This document shows positions 22,014 to 29,365 of a DNA stretch of 38,171 nt, one piece after another. Numbering within the stretch: position 1 is the stretch's first letter; each line of letters starts with the position of its first letter. The notes under the pieces are model-generated. The model was not told the origin of the DNA, made no database searches, and saw only the letters and a list, made by a program, of their open reading frames with translations. The position numbers and the translations under genes were made by a program. Source of the stretch: Dethiobacter alkaliphilus AHT 1 (GTDB lineage Bacteria > Bacillota > Dethiobacteria > Dethiobacterales > Dethiobacteraceae); the NCBI RefSeq assembly GCF_000174415.1, contig NZ_ACJM01000021.1, positions 1 to 38,171 on the forward strand, given 5' to 3'.

Positions 22014-23282
22014 ATGAGTTTACAACTAAAGATACATGAACTAACCATGGAGTATGATGCTCACCCTATTCTGGATGGAGTTAATTTTAGTATTCAGGGC
22101 GGAGAAATGATTGCCCTTTTAGGTCCCAACGGAGCAGGAAAATCTACACTGATGCGCTGTATCAGCAAAGCTCTGGAACCAAGCAGCGGAACAGTGTTAT
22201 TTAACGACCGTGAAATACGCAGTTTATCATCTGGAGAAATAGCACGCCAACTTGCCGTAGTTCCACAGGATACAGGAGTAGATTTTGATTTTACTGTGGA
22301 AGAAGTAGTGCAAATGGGCAGATTTCCTTACCAGAAAGGTTGGCGCAATGCTGAAAATAGTGATGATTCTCTTGTTCACTCTGCCATGGAAACTACAGGA
22401 ATTTTAAAGTTGCGGCATCGCTCCGCTGCAACCTTAAGCGGTGGAGAGAGACAAAGGATGGTTTTCGCCCGGGCTCTGTGCCAGGAGCCTGAGCTGCTTC
22501 TTTTAGATGAACCGACAGCAAACCTGGACATAGGCTACCAATGGGAATTATTACATATAGCGTTAAAACTCAATAGAGAAAAAGGAGTCACCATCATTGC
22601 TGCCATTCATGATCTAAATTTGGCTACTTTGTTCTTTAGTCAGTTTATTTTATTATCCGCTGGCAAAGTGTTATCCATTGGCAGCAGTGAAGAAGTACTT
22701 ACCGAAACGAATATTTCAAAATCATATGGTGTTCCGGCCACTATTTTTCGTCACCCTCTGCATGGCCGTCTGCAAGTTAGCATTGGTAAAGAAAACATAT
22801 CCCCCCGGCAGCAAAGTGAAAGATACCCCCAAAAGAGGATACATGTGGTTGGCGGCGGTAGTGAAGCATTGCCAATATTAGAAGCTCTTTTGGCAGCTGG
22901 ATATTCTGTATCAGTTGGTCCTGTCAGCAGAGAAGATAGCGGCTATCACTTTGCCCGCTTTTATGATCTTCCAGTCATGGAAAACCCACCATTTTCACCG
23001 ATTAATGAAGAAATGTATCAAAAGCATCTACAGCTTATGCATGAAGCAGAATGTGTAATTTTGCCACCAATCTCTTTTGGTGAAGGCAATCTGCGCAACC
23101 TTGAAGCGATGACTGAAGTAGTTGGACAGGGAGTTATGGGGATTGTTTTGGAATCACAAAATAGTGCACGAGATTTTACCGGTGGTAAAGCAGCAACTTA
23201 TTTGCAACAATTACAAGAAGGCGGTGCCCTTTTCTTTAATAAAGAAGAGCATGCAATTAAGCACCTAAAAATGCTTAAATAG
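22014..23282 (+). CDS. btuD: Corrinoid ABC transporter ATPase BtuD with a C-terminal extra domain
   Basis: 422 residues, about 160 longer than a plain FecE/BtuD ATPase. The first ~260 residues carry Walker A 'GPNGAGKST' (37-45), Q-loop 'VPQDTG', signature 'LSGGERQR', Walker B 'LLLLDEPT' and H-loop 'IHDLN'. The last ~150 residues, from 'RIHVVGGGSEALPILEALLAAGYSVSVGPV' to 'FFNKEEHAIKHLKMLK', form a second alpha/beta domain with a glycine-rich loop 'VVGGGSEA'. Such an extension is recurrent in Firmicute corrinoid transporters, but I do not know its function; a nucleotide- or corrinoid-binding role is possible. AGGAGG precedes the ATG; ten bases separate it from btuC. Confidence 0.93.
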   Translation: MSLQLKIHELTMEYDAHPILDGVNFSIQGGEMIALLGPNGAGKSTLMRCISKALEPSSGTVLFNDREIRSLSSGEIARQLAVVPQDTGVDFDFTVEEVVQMGRFPYQKGWRNAENSDDSLVHSAMETTGILKLRHRSAATLSGGERQRMVFARALCQEPELLLLDEPTANLDIGYQWELLHIALKLNREKGVTIIAAIHDLNLATLFFSQFILLSAGKVLSIGSSEEVLTETNISKSYGVPATIFRHPLHGRLQVSIGKENISPRQQSERYPQKRIHVVGGGSEALPILEALLAAGYSVSVGPVSREDSGYHFARFYDLPVMENPPFSPINEEMYQKHLQLMHEAECVILPPISFGEGNLRNLEAMTEVVGQGVMGIVLESQNSARDFTGGKAATYLQQLQEGGALFFNKEEHAIKHLKMLK

Positions 23283-23361
23283 AGAACACGTTTTTTTGCA
23301 AGCTGGACACCCGGTGCAAGATAAGTGTTTGTTAAATGCAAAGAAACCTGGGACTGAAAGG

Positions 23362-24018
23362 ATGATTCTTTTGAAAGAGAAAGTGTTTGTATCCTGGAGT
23401 GGTGGAAAAGATTCCTATCTGGCACTGCTAAAAGCACAGGAGCAGGGTCTGGATATACAGTATTTGCTGAACTTTATTGGTCATGAGGGGCGAAGCATGT
23501 CTCACGGTCTGTCCGAAGAAATTTTGAGAAAACAGGCCGCCGCACTGGGCATTCCCCTGGTAATGGAGCAAGTTAGCTGGGGCACTTATGAAGAAGGCTT
23601 TCGCAGTGCTGTAAATAGATTTAGCAGTAAAGGGTTAACTGGTGGTGTATTTGGGGACATAAACATTGTAGAGCACCGTGAGTGGGTGCAAAATATGTGT
23701 GGCAAACTGGGTTTGGCTGCTCATCTCCCCCTATGGGGCATGGAGGAAGAAGACGTTATCACGGAACTGGTGGCCAGGGATGCTCAACTGCTCATTGTAT
23801 CTATTGATAAAACTTCTCTGCCTCAAGATTGGTTGGGCCAAAAAGTAAACAAAGATTTTTTGCTGGCCTGTAAAGCAGCTGGGATTAGCCCCTGTGGTGA
23901 AAGAGGAGAATACCATACTCTGGTCGTCGGTGGCCCACTCTTTACAACACCTTTAGAAGTAGAACACCAGGGTATTTATGAAACAGAGAAAACATGCTTT
24001 TTGCAACTCAGCATATAA
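23362..24018 (+). CDS. DUF71/COG2102 PP-loop ATP-binding protein, B12-salvage type
   Basis: 218 residues. The N-terminal PP-loop 'SWSGGKDS' (11-18) binds ATP for adenylation or amidation. 'GVFGDINIVEHREWVQNMCGKLGLAAHLPLWG' is the usual middle motif, and 'GERGEYHTLVVGGPLF' replaces the 'GEGGEFET' of diphthamide ligases. Comparative genomics has linked this DUF71 subgroup to B12 salvage rather than diphthamide synthesis, and position as last gene of the riboswitch-controlled btu operon supports that. Start is taken at ATG 23362; TTG 23371 has slightly better spacing to AAAGG. The upstream open frame (from 23296) has no signal for translation. 79 bases separate it from btuD. Confidence 0.85.
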   Translation: MILLKEKVFVSWSGGKDSYLALLKAQEQGLDIQYLLNFIGHEGRSMSHGLSEEILRKQAAALGIPLVMEQVSWGTYEEGFRSAVNRFSSKGLTGGVFGDINIVEHREWVQNMCGKLGLAAHLPLWGMEEEDVITELVARDAQLLIVSIDKTSLPQDWLGQKVNKDFLLACKAAGISPCGERGEYHTLVVGGPLFTTPLEVEHQGIYETEKTCFLQLSI

Positions 24019-24025
24019 CCTCCAA

Positions 24026-24070
24026 CAAGCTATACTGTAAACTCCTATGACATGAAGCGGTACAGGCCAT
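24026..24070 (+). pseudogene. Fragment of a second copy of the 15.3-kb lipoprotein gene
   Basis: 24026-24051 is identical over 26 bases to 15405-15430 of the lipoprotein gene, reading Ser-Tyr-Thr-Val-Asn-Ser-Tyr-Asp. The next part then resembles 15439-15454 (TGAAG then TACAGGCCA) after a short deletion. No open frame continues. It lies between the btu operon and the toxin-antitoxin pair. Confidence 0.75.
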
Positions 24071-24110
24071 AGGAGTTCAAATAACTATTTATATTTGTAG
24101 GCTTATAAGT

Positions 24111-24136
24111 TATAATGTACGTAATAACCTTACGTA
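24111..24136 (+). promoter_or_regulatory. Promoter and inverted-repeat operator of the toxin-antitoxin operon
   Basis: TATAAT at 24111-24116 is a consensus -10. It is followed immediately by TACGTAA (24118-24124) and TTACGTA (24130-24136), perfect inverted half-sites five bases apart. This is a placement expected for binding by an RHH antitoxin dimer. The -35 is weak. Confidence 0.65.
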
Positions 24137-24149
24137 AGGAGTGATTTCC

Positions 24150-24401
24150 ATGCGTGAAAAAAAACTTGATACGAGACTGGAAATTCGCTTATATCCTGAA
24201 CAACTGCAAAAACTCAAAACCGAAGCTAAAGAAAAAAACACCTCAGTGGGGGATTTGGTCCGTGAAGCCATAGACCAACGTTACATCGTTTTGAAAGAAG
24301 AAAAGTTAAAAGCAGTAGAAGAATTGGCAAATATCAATGCGCCGGTTACTACCTGGGAACAAATGAAAAAGGAAATCGAAGCGGGGTATCAGAAGAAATG
24401 A
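24150..24401 (+). CDS. Ribbon-helix-helix antitoxin
   Basis: 83 residues. 'LDTRLEIRLYPEQLQKLKTEAKEKNTSVGDLVREAIDQRY' is a ribbon-helix-helix DNA-binding domain (beta strand, two helices). The C-terminal 'WEQMKKEIEAGYQKK' would wrap the toxin. An upstream in-frame GTG exists, but ATG 24150 has AAGGAG nine bases before it. Its TGA overlaps the toxin ATG by four bases (ATGA). It probably neutralises the PIN nuclease and represses the operon at the inverted repeat just upstream. Confidence 0.85.
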   Translation: MREKKLDTRLEIRLYPEQLQKLKTEAKEKNTSVGDLVREAIDQRYIVLKEEKLKAVEELANINAPVTTWEQMKKEIEAGYQKK

Positions 24402-24820
24402 AGGTGTTTATCGACACCAACATTCCAATGTACGCTGCCAGCAAAGAGCATCATTTTAAGGCAAGCTGTGTAGAGATTTTGCGATCTGTTGCAGCCGGCC
24501 ACCTTAATGCCTTCACTGATACTGAAGTGTTCCAAGAAATTATGTATCGGTATTTCAGTATTAACCAACGAGATTTTGGGCTGCGGGTCTTTGATTCCTT
24601 TTCAAAGATTATGGATGGGTCAGTGTTAGCCATAGAACACCAAGATATGCTTCTAGCAAGAAAACTAATCAGCAATCCAACATATTCTGCACTCTCACCC
24701 AGGGACACTATTCATCTGGCTGTAATGCTAAACCACCGCATTAAACGAATAATAACAGCGGATCGGGGATTTGAAAACATTCACGGCATCCAAGTCATTT
24801 ACCCGGGGGAAGGTTTCTAA
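24398..24820 (+). CDS. PIN-domain toxin (VapC-like)
   Basis: 140 residues. Acidic PIN active-site residues are visible: Asp6 in 'FIDTNI', a Glu in 'TEVFQEIMYRY', an Asp in 'SPRDTIHLAV' and an Asp in 'ITADRGF'. PIN toxins of this kind are Mg-dependent ribonucleases that cut tRNA, rRNA or mRNA; the target here is unknown. It is translationally coupled to the antitoxin. A long terminator follows. Confidence 0.85.
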   Translation: MKVFIDTNIPMYAASKEHHFKASCVEILRSVAAGHLNAFTDTEVFQEIMYRYFSINQRDFGLRVFDSFSKIMDGSVLAIEHQDMLLARKLISNPTYSALSPRDTIHLAVMLNHRIKRIITADRGFENIHGIQVIYPGEGF

Positions 24821-24844
24821 GTTTCAAAGCGCTATTTCCAAAGG

Positions 24845-24886
24845 ACACAACAAAGCACTGATGTATTAGTCAGTGCTTTGTTGTGT
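24845..24886. terminator. Bidirectional terminator between toxin and PhzF genes
   Basis: A perfect 17-bp stem ACACAACAAAGCACTGA/TCAGTGCTTTGTTGTGT with an 8-nt loop. It serves the converging toxin and PhzF genes. Confidence 0.85.
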
Positions 24887-24894
24887 ATCAATGC

Positions 24895-25689
24895 CTACTC
24901 ATATAAAAGTTCACCCTTAAGAACAGTAACAGCCGTGCCGCCTAATTTGACACGGTCATCCAAAACTTCCACAAGTACGGTACCGCCTCTTTCGGATGCC
25001 TGATACGCTACGAACCTATTTTTGTTCAGCTTACTCATCCAATATGGACCCAAACAGCAATGAGCAGAACCTGTGACCGGATCTTCTTCAATTCCGGCCC
25101 CCGGAGCAAAATACCGGGATATAAAATCATAATCAGCCCCTCTATCCCTACTGGTAACCATGACACCCCGGAGCCCCATATCACGAAGCTGTGCAAAATC
25201 CGGCTTCAACCGCCTTACCGTATCAGCAGAATCTACTTCAATAATATAATCCAAACGGTTTCTACCGGCAAATAGCGGAGTAACATCCAGCGCCTTAATT
25301 ATGTAGTCAGGGACTTCCGTTTCAACGGGAGCTTCTACGGGAAAACTTAGTACAATCAAGTCTTTAACATATTCTGCAGTAAGAAGCCCGCTTTTAGTAT
25401 AAAACTTCGCAACCGCTCCCTGCTGTAAATAATTCTGTTCCCACAGAATATGCGCAGCTGCCAATGTTGCATGACCACACAAATCAACCTCTGTTGTGGG
25501 GGTAAACCACCTTAAATTAAAACCGTCTCCCTCAGGATAGATAAAAGCTGTTTCCGACAGATTCATCTCCCGGGCAACTTGCTGCATCCAGCTCTCTTCT
25601 TTAGGGCCGGAAAGCCTACAAACAGCTGCGGGGTTACCTGAGAATGGTTTCTCTGTAAAAGAATCAACCGTATAAATCGGAATCGGCAC
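24895..25689 (-). CDS. PhzF-family isomerase/epimerase-like protein
   Basis: 264 residues from GTG 25689, in line with the family's usual size. The frame opens further upstream to 25770, but the extension is not conserved-looking and family proteins start with 'xIPIYxVDAFT'. Typical motifs are 'VDSFTEKPFSGNPAAVC', 'EMNLSETAF', 'LRWFTPTTEVDLCGHATLAAAH' and 'EEDPVTGSAHCCLGPYW', with the catalytic Glu in 'NLSETAF'. PhzF proteins share the diaminopimelate-epimerase fold; those outside phenazine operons have no agreed substrate. It is a single gene converging on the toxin gene. GAGAGGGG lies eleven bases before the GTG; GTG 25698 is an alternative. Confidence 0.85.
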   Translation of the reverse strand: MPIPIYTVDSFTEKPFSGNPAAVCRLSGPKEESWMQQVAREMNLSETAFIYPEGDGFNLRWFTPTTEVDLCGHATLAAAHILWEQNYLQQGAVAKFYTKSGLLTAEYVKDLIVLSFPVEAPVETEVPDYIIKALDVTPLFAGRNRLDYIIEVDSADTVRRLKPDFAQLRDMGLRGVMVTSRDRGADYDFISRYFAPGAGIEEDPVTGSAHCCLGPYWMSKLNKNRFVAYQASERGGTVLVEVLDDRVKLGGTAVTVLKGELLYE

Positions 25690-25806
25690 TTCGAACACAT
25701 CCCCTCTCACCGATATTATATAGTTTTTCAATTCTAAATAGGCAACGGGCAGTTCTATCCAATTTTGCACATCAAGGCCCGAAATATTAGTAAAGTACCT
25801 ATCACG

Positions 25807-25885
25807 TGAGGCAAAATCAAGCTATGCGGCATGCCAATGCCGCAATCCAAACATCGTTTTTTTGGATTGGCCGCCCCATATCCTG
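25807..25885. other. Hairpin-rich spacer between phzF-like and blaR-like genes
   Basis: Two adjacent inverted repeats: GCGGCAT/ATGCCGC around 25827-25843, and AATCCAAA/TTTGGATT around 25844-25868. Neither has a proper T tract for the blaR-like gene on the minus strand. It may be the end of the BlaR-like transcript or a repeat remnant. Confidence 0.35.
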
Positions 25886-25912
25886 CAACACTTTTATTGC
25901 GCTCAAGCGGTG

Positions 25913-28126
25913 TTAGTGTAACCAACTCTGGTTAAACAGAGAAGTTAGTTCCGGCGTACTGTTGATTATTTTGTAATGCATTTCTTCTACCACAGTACCG
26001 TTTATGTCCGTTTTTGTAAATATAATCAGGTCATTGCCGTCATCTGCTTTTGCCTGCGCTGTTTCATATATAAAACGTTCCCCGTCTTCCACTATGTGCC
26101 GCGTGCCAAGCCAATAGGGATATTTATTCAGCGAAGGATTGGCCTTGGTCATTTCAGAAAACAGTTTGTTGGAAGCCTGCACATCAATCTCCGGCAGCGA
26201 CTTTTCCACGTAGTTCATGGATATCTCAGCATTAATTCCTTGTTCCTGCAGATATTGGGCCGCCTGCGCTTCCTGCTGAGCAGACAACTGAGGGTAGGGT
26301 GGGGGAGAAAGCACTTTATCCCAAAGCTCTCTGGGGAACATCTCCCTCACTGAATCTGCATACCCCCCGCCGTCCTGAGCCTCCCTGTATTCAAGCAGTC
26401 TGTACTGCCCCTGGTCATCCACACTAAAGGTCATCACTGTGGGAACGCCGCTGCTTCCGCTAACAATTGTAAAGATATCATTTTCAAAGCCAAACCAGCC
26501 CAGACTGGCTAACGTATAAACGGTGACAGTCCCATTTGCGGATTGCTTGCCAAGAATCACATGGCCTGCCGTAAGTACTTCGCCTCTGTAATAGCCGGCT
26601 CCCTGCTCTTTAATGGCCTGTGTCACTGCTCTTTTAAGACCGGAGGGCAGTTTAGGCAGGCTATCCAAAAAGATAAGAAATTCTTCTCTGTTTTCGGCAA
26701 ACTCTCTTAGATCTTTGCCAAAATCCTGCTCCAACTCACTTCTCAGGAATTGATAAGACACTTCTCCAAGCCCGTGGGCATTAAATGCAATCACATCTAC
26801 ATTGTCAATTAAGGCAAACATCACTACAGCATTGTAATAAAGTATTTCATCGATATCTTCTTTAGATAAACCGGAGAGCTCAAAATCGTAATAAACAGTA
26901 ACACCATAGGGTGTTTCTTTTGTTTGCAGTGACAGGCTCTGGCGATACTTTGCAAGCGGCAGTGCGCCTATCAGGTTGCTCACTTTACTGTTGTCACCCA
27001 CATAAGGCGTTCTTTGGCGCAGAAGTTCCTCAGCATTGTATTGGAAACCGTTATTATCGATCCCTGCGTCTGTTTTATTAGCAGTCAAGCCGTTTGTGAG
27101 CAGCATACCGCTCAACAGAACAAGACAAAGCAAGCCGGCAAGCAGCACGCCAGTTTTCCTGGCACGGAAATAATCGGCCATCTTAATCATGCGGATACGC
27201 CGCTCAATATTCTTCTTGTCATCCACCATCCCTAAAAGCCTGGGAGCCAGAGCCGGTGTGTGAAAACGTTCCAGCATTGTAAGCAGTGTCCGGCCGTAGG
27301 CGCGGTGTTCGGTGTTTTCCAGCACTGAGAGCACACATTCATCGGTAGCCACTTCCATATCGTCGCGCATCCTCTTAAAACAATACCATATCAGTGGATT
27401 AAACCAGTGCATGGTTTGCAAAAACAGCAGCAGGTAGTTAACGTATAAATCTTTGCGCTTGAAATGGGCAAGTTCATGCATCAGGATGTAGCGCAGATCA
27501 TCATCAGTCATCTTTGCCATTTCCGGTGTAATTAGAATCCTGGGATTGATGATGCCAAAAAGCGAAGGAGTGTTCACCGCAGTTTGAACTACAAGCGGGA
27601 TTTTTTTTGTAATTCCCATTTGTTCTTTACAGTTCATGAGAACCTGCAGCATTGGCTTCTCAGCAGGTATGCTGTGTTTTTTTAGCTTTAACCGCAGCAG
27701 GCAATAGGTTCCCACCAGCCAAAATAGGAACAGGAGCATCCCTGCAGCCCAGATATAGGGAAGGTACCGCAACAATGAGGCCAGGGAACTCACACTCTTA
27801 GATTGGGATGCAGACAAGCTAATATTTTCAGGCTGCCCGATCTCTATAGGTGTTTGCGGAATGTTGGGTAAATCAATTTGTGGAGCTGTGGGGGTTACCA
27901 TGTCTATGGTAGCGGGACGCGAAATTTCCGGCATGGCATTAAACAGGCTAAAGGAGCTTTCCGGTCCAAAGGGTACCAGCAGTTTCACAACAAAGATTGC
28001 CCAGATAAGATAGTGCCACTGTGCGTTTAAGCGTTGTTTTAATACGCCTTTAAGAAGGAGAATAACCAGTGCTGCCACGCTGGCGTAAAGTGAAGCATGG
28101 AACACAGTATAAAAAAGATCAGCCAT
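25913..28126 (-). CDS. BlaR1/MecR1-like membrane sensor-protease (M56 family)
   Basis: 737 residues. Four N-terminal membrane helices (about 8-27, 37-53, 122-145, 325-345) surround a zinc protease domain with 'LMHELAHFKRKD' (HExxH at 217-221). This is the BlaR1/MecR1 family layout, in which the sensor on activation cleaves the BlaI-type repressor. The extracytoplasmic C-terminal region (about 350-737) lacks the penicillin-binding SxxK/SxN/KTG motifs of true BlaR1. It has a Tyr-Tyr-Phe-rich fold and 'WLGTRHIVEDGERF', suggesting another signal. The gene starts two bases after the blaI-like stop, with GGAGGAG in the blaI end as its ribosome binding site. Confidence 0.85.
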   Translation of the reverse strand: MADLFYTVFHASLYASVAALVILLLKGVLKQRLNAQWHYLIWAIFVVKLLVPFGPESSFSLFNAMPEISRPATIDMVTPTAPQIDLPNIPQTPIEIGQPENISLSASQSKSVSSLASLLRYLPYIWAAGMLLFLFWLVGTYCLLRLKLKKHSIPAEKPMLQVLMNCKEQMGITKKIPLVVQTAVNTPSLFGIINPRILITPEMAKMTDDDLRYILMHELAHFKRKDLYVNYLLLFLQTMHWFNPLIWYCFKRMRDDMEVATDECVLSVLENTEHRAYGRTLLTMLERFHTPALAPRLLGMVDDKKNIERRIRMIKMADYFRARKTGVLLAGLLCLVLLSGMLLTNGLTANKTDAGIDNNGFQYNAEELLRQRTPYVGDNSKVSNLIGALPLAKYRQSLSLQTKETPYGVTVYYDFELSGLSKEDIDEILYYNAVVMFALIDNVDVIAFNAHGLGEVSYQFLRSELEQDFGKDLREFAENREEFLIFLDSLPKLPSGLKRAVTQAIKEQGAGYYRGEVLTAGHVILGKQSANGTVTVYTLASLGWFGFENDIFTIVSGSSGVPTVMTFSVDDQGQYRLLEYREAQDGGGYADSVREMFPRELWDKVLSPPPYPQLSAQQEAQAAQYLQEQGINAEISMNYVEKSLPEIDVQASNKLFSEMTKANPSLNKYPYWLGTRHIVEDGERFIYETAQAKADDGNDLIIFTKTDINGTVVEEMHYKIINSTPELTSLFNQSWLH

Positions 28127-28128
28127 GC

Positions 28129-28503
28129 CTACTCCTCCTCGTCCAACAATTTTTTCAGGCTCTCTATTTCCGCTTTGGAGATTTTCTGCTCTTTAACAAA
28201 GCTTGCCAGCATCATCTTAACCGAACCATCGTATATCTTGTGTAAAAATGAATGGTTGGCATATGATTTAAACTCTTCCTCGCTGATTAACGGCGTGTAG
28301 AGATAGGCTTTACTTTCGGTTTTTTCCGCTGCGACGGCACCCTTGGCGGCCAGGCGGGTTATCAGCGTTTGAATCGTTTTGGGTTTCCAGTCGGTATTCT
28401 CGGACAAACAGGCCACAATTTGTGAACTTGTGGCCTGGCCCAATTCCCAAAGTACTTTCATTACTTCCAGCTCAGCATCGGATATCTGTTGGGCAATTTT
28501 CAT
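28129..28503 (-). CDS. BlaI/MecI/CopY-family repressor
   Basis: 124 residues. The winged helix is typical of the family: 'ISDAELEVMKVLWELGQATSSQIVACLSENTDWKPKTIQTLITRLAAKGAV' and the dimerisation tail. Its likely proteolytic site, Asn-Phe in S. aureus BlaI, is not obvious. It precedes the BlaR1-like gene by two bases and presumably represses this two-gene operon until cleaved. The promoter and a palindrome TTACA-AA-TGTAA lie just upstream. Confidence 0.92.
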   Translation of the reverse strand: MKIAQQISDAELEVMKVLWELGQATSSQIVACLSENTDWKPKTIQTLITRLAAKGAVAAEKTESKAYLYTPLISEEEFKSYANHSFLHKIYDGSVKMMLASFVKEQKISKAEIESLKKLLDEEE

Positions 28504-28519
28504 TTTCTCACCTCTTGGA

Positions 28520-28570
28520 TTACAAATGTAAGTACAACTTGATCTTACACGCGTAATCCAAAATTGTCAA
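28520..28570 (-). promoter_or_regulatory. Promoter and BlaI-type operator of the blaI/blaR-like operon
   Basis: TTGACA at 28565-28570 is a perfect -35, with a 17-base spacer and -10 TAAGAT (28542-28547). TTACAAATGTAA (28520-28531) is a BlaI/MecI-like palindrome with TACA/TGTA half sites, just past the -10. A wider inverted repeat GGATTAC (28517-28523) / GTAATCC (28553-28559) frames it. Autoregulation is inferred. Confidence 0.75.
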
Positions 28571-28587
28571 GTTATAAATGAACACAA

Positions 28588-28617
28588 ACAACCCCTACTT
28601 TTTGGTAGGGGTTGTTA
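28588..28617 (-). terminator. Hairpin terminator after the 28.6-kb lipoprotein gene
   Basis: AACAACCCCTAC/GTAGGGGTTGTT is a perfect 12-bp stem with a 6-nt loop. The T tract on the minus strand is short. Confidence 0.65.
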
Positions 28618-28640
28618 CATCCGTCACCGTATGTTCTTTA

Positions 28641-29249
28641 TTAATCAGCCTCATCCAGAAACTGCAGGTAGTACACAAAGACCTCATCATTCTTCAGCAA
28701 TTTCGCAAACTCTTCCTTGTTTCCTCTAAAAATTTCATCGCTGACAATTTCTGTTGACCTGCCCTTTGCCTGAACTGCAAGCATAATTGCCTGACCCTCA
28801 ACGATAGCCTGCTCGCTGTTTGCTTTAATGAATGAATGTCCATCCCTCTCACCTGTCTCCAGTAGCTCCCAGGCAGTAGCTCTCATTCCATCCACAGAAA
28901 TACTAACCCGATATTCTGTTTTATCCCGATCTAAAATATTTTCCCGCAGCGTAAAAACCAATCTGCCCTTGGCTGCCCTTAAGCCACTTCCATTATAAAT
29001 CTGCCTGTCAATCTTTTCAACCAATTGGCCACTCTGATAATGTTCAATCCAACTCTCCACTCTCTGATATTTATCAGGCTCAATTTTCAAATCAAATACC
29101 AAAAACACATCGGCACCGGCGCCATAGATTAAATCTCTTTGGCTTGCGCTCAATTCAACCTCGCGGATATACTCTGCATTTCTTGAACCACAGCCCACCA
29201 GAAACACAAAAGCACAGATTATAACCAGACACCATATTTTGTTTTTCAT
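28641..29249 (-). CDS. Lipoprotein, unknown function
   Basis: 202 residues. The signal peptide 'MKNKIWCLVIICAFVFLVGC' is followed by the acylated Cys at 20. The rest is a beta-rich domain ('VFLVFDLKIEPDKYQRVESWIEHYQ', 'RLVFTLRENI', 'YRVSISVDG') with no family that I recognise. ATG has GGAGAGG upstream. It stands 116 bases from the YpeB-like gene, on the same strand and downstream of it, and may be co-transcribed. Confidence 0.68.
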   Translation of the reverse strand: MKNKIWCLVIICAFVFLVGCGSRNAEYIREVELSASQRDLIYGAGADVFLVFDLKIEPDKYQRVESWIEHYQSGQLVEKIDRQIYNGSGLRAAKGRLVFTLRENILDRDKTEYRVSISVDGMRATAWELLETGERDGHSFIKANSEQAIVEGQAIMLAVQAKGRSTEIVSDEIFRGNKEEFAKLLKNDEVFVYYLQFLDEAD

Positions 29250-29365
29250 TCTCTTCCTCTCCTTACTAAACGCTGCACAGCTAATCTGCCCTTAATCATC
29301 TGTTTGAATTATTACCAAACTAATCAATATGATAGACCTGCCAAGTACTCCAAACCTTTTAAGCT

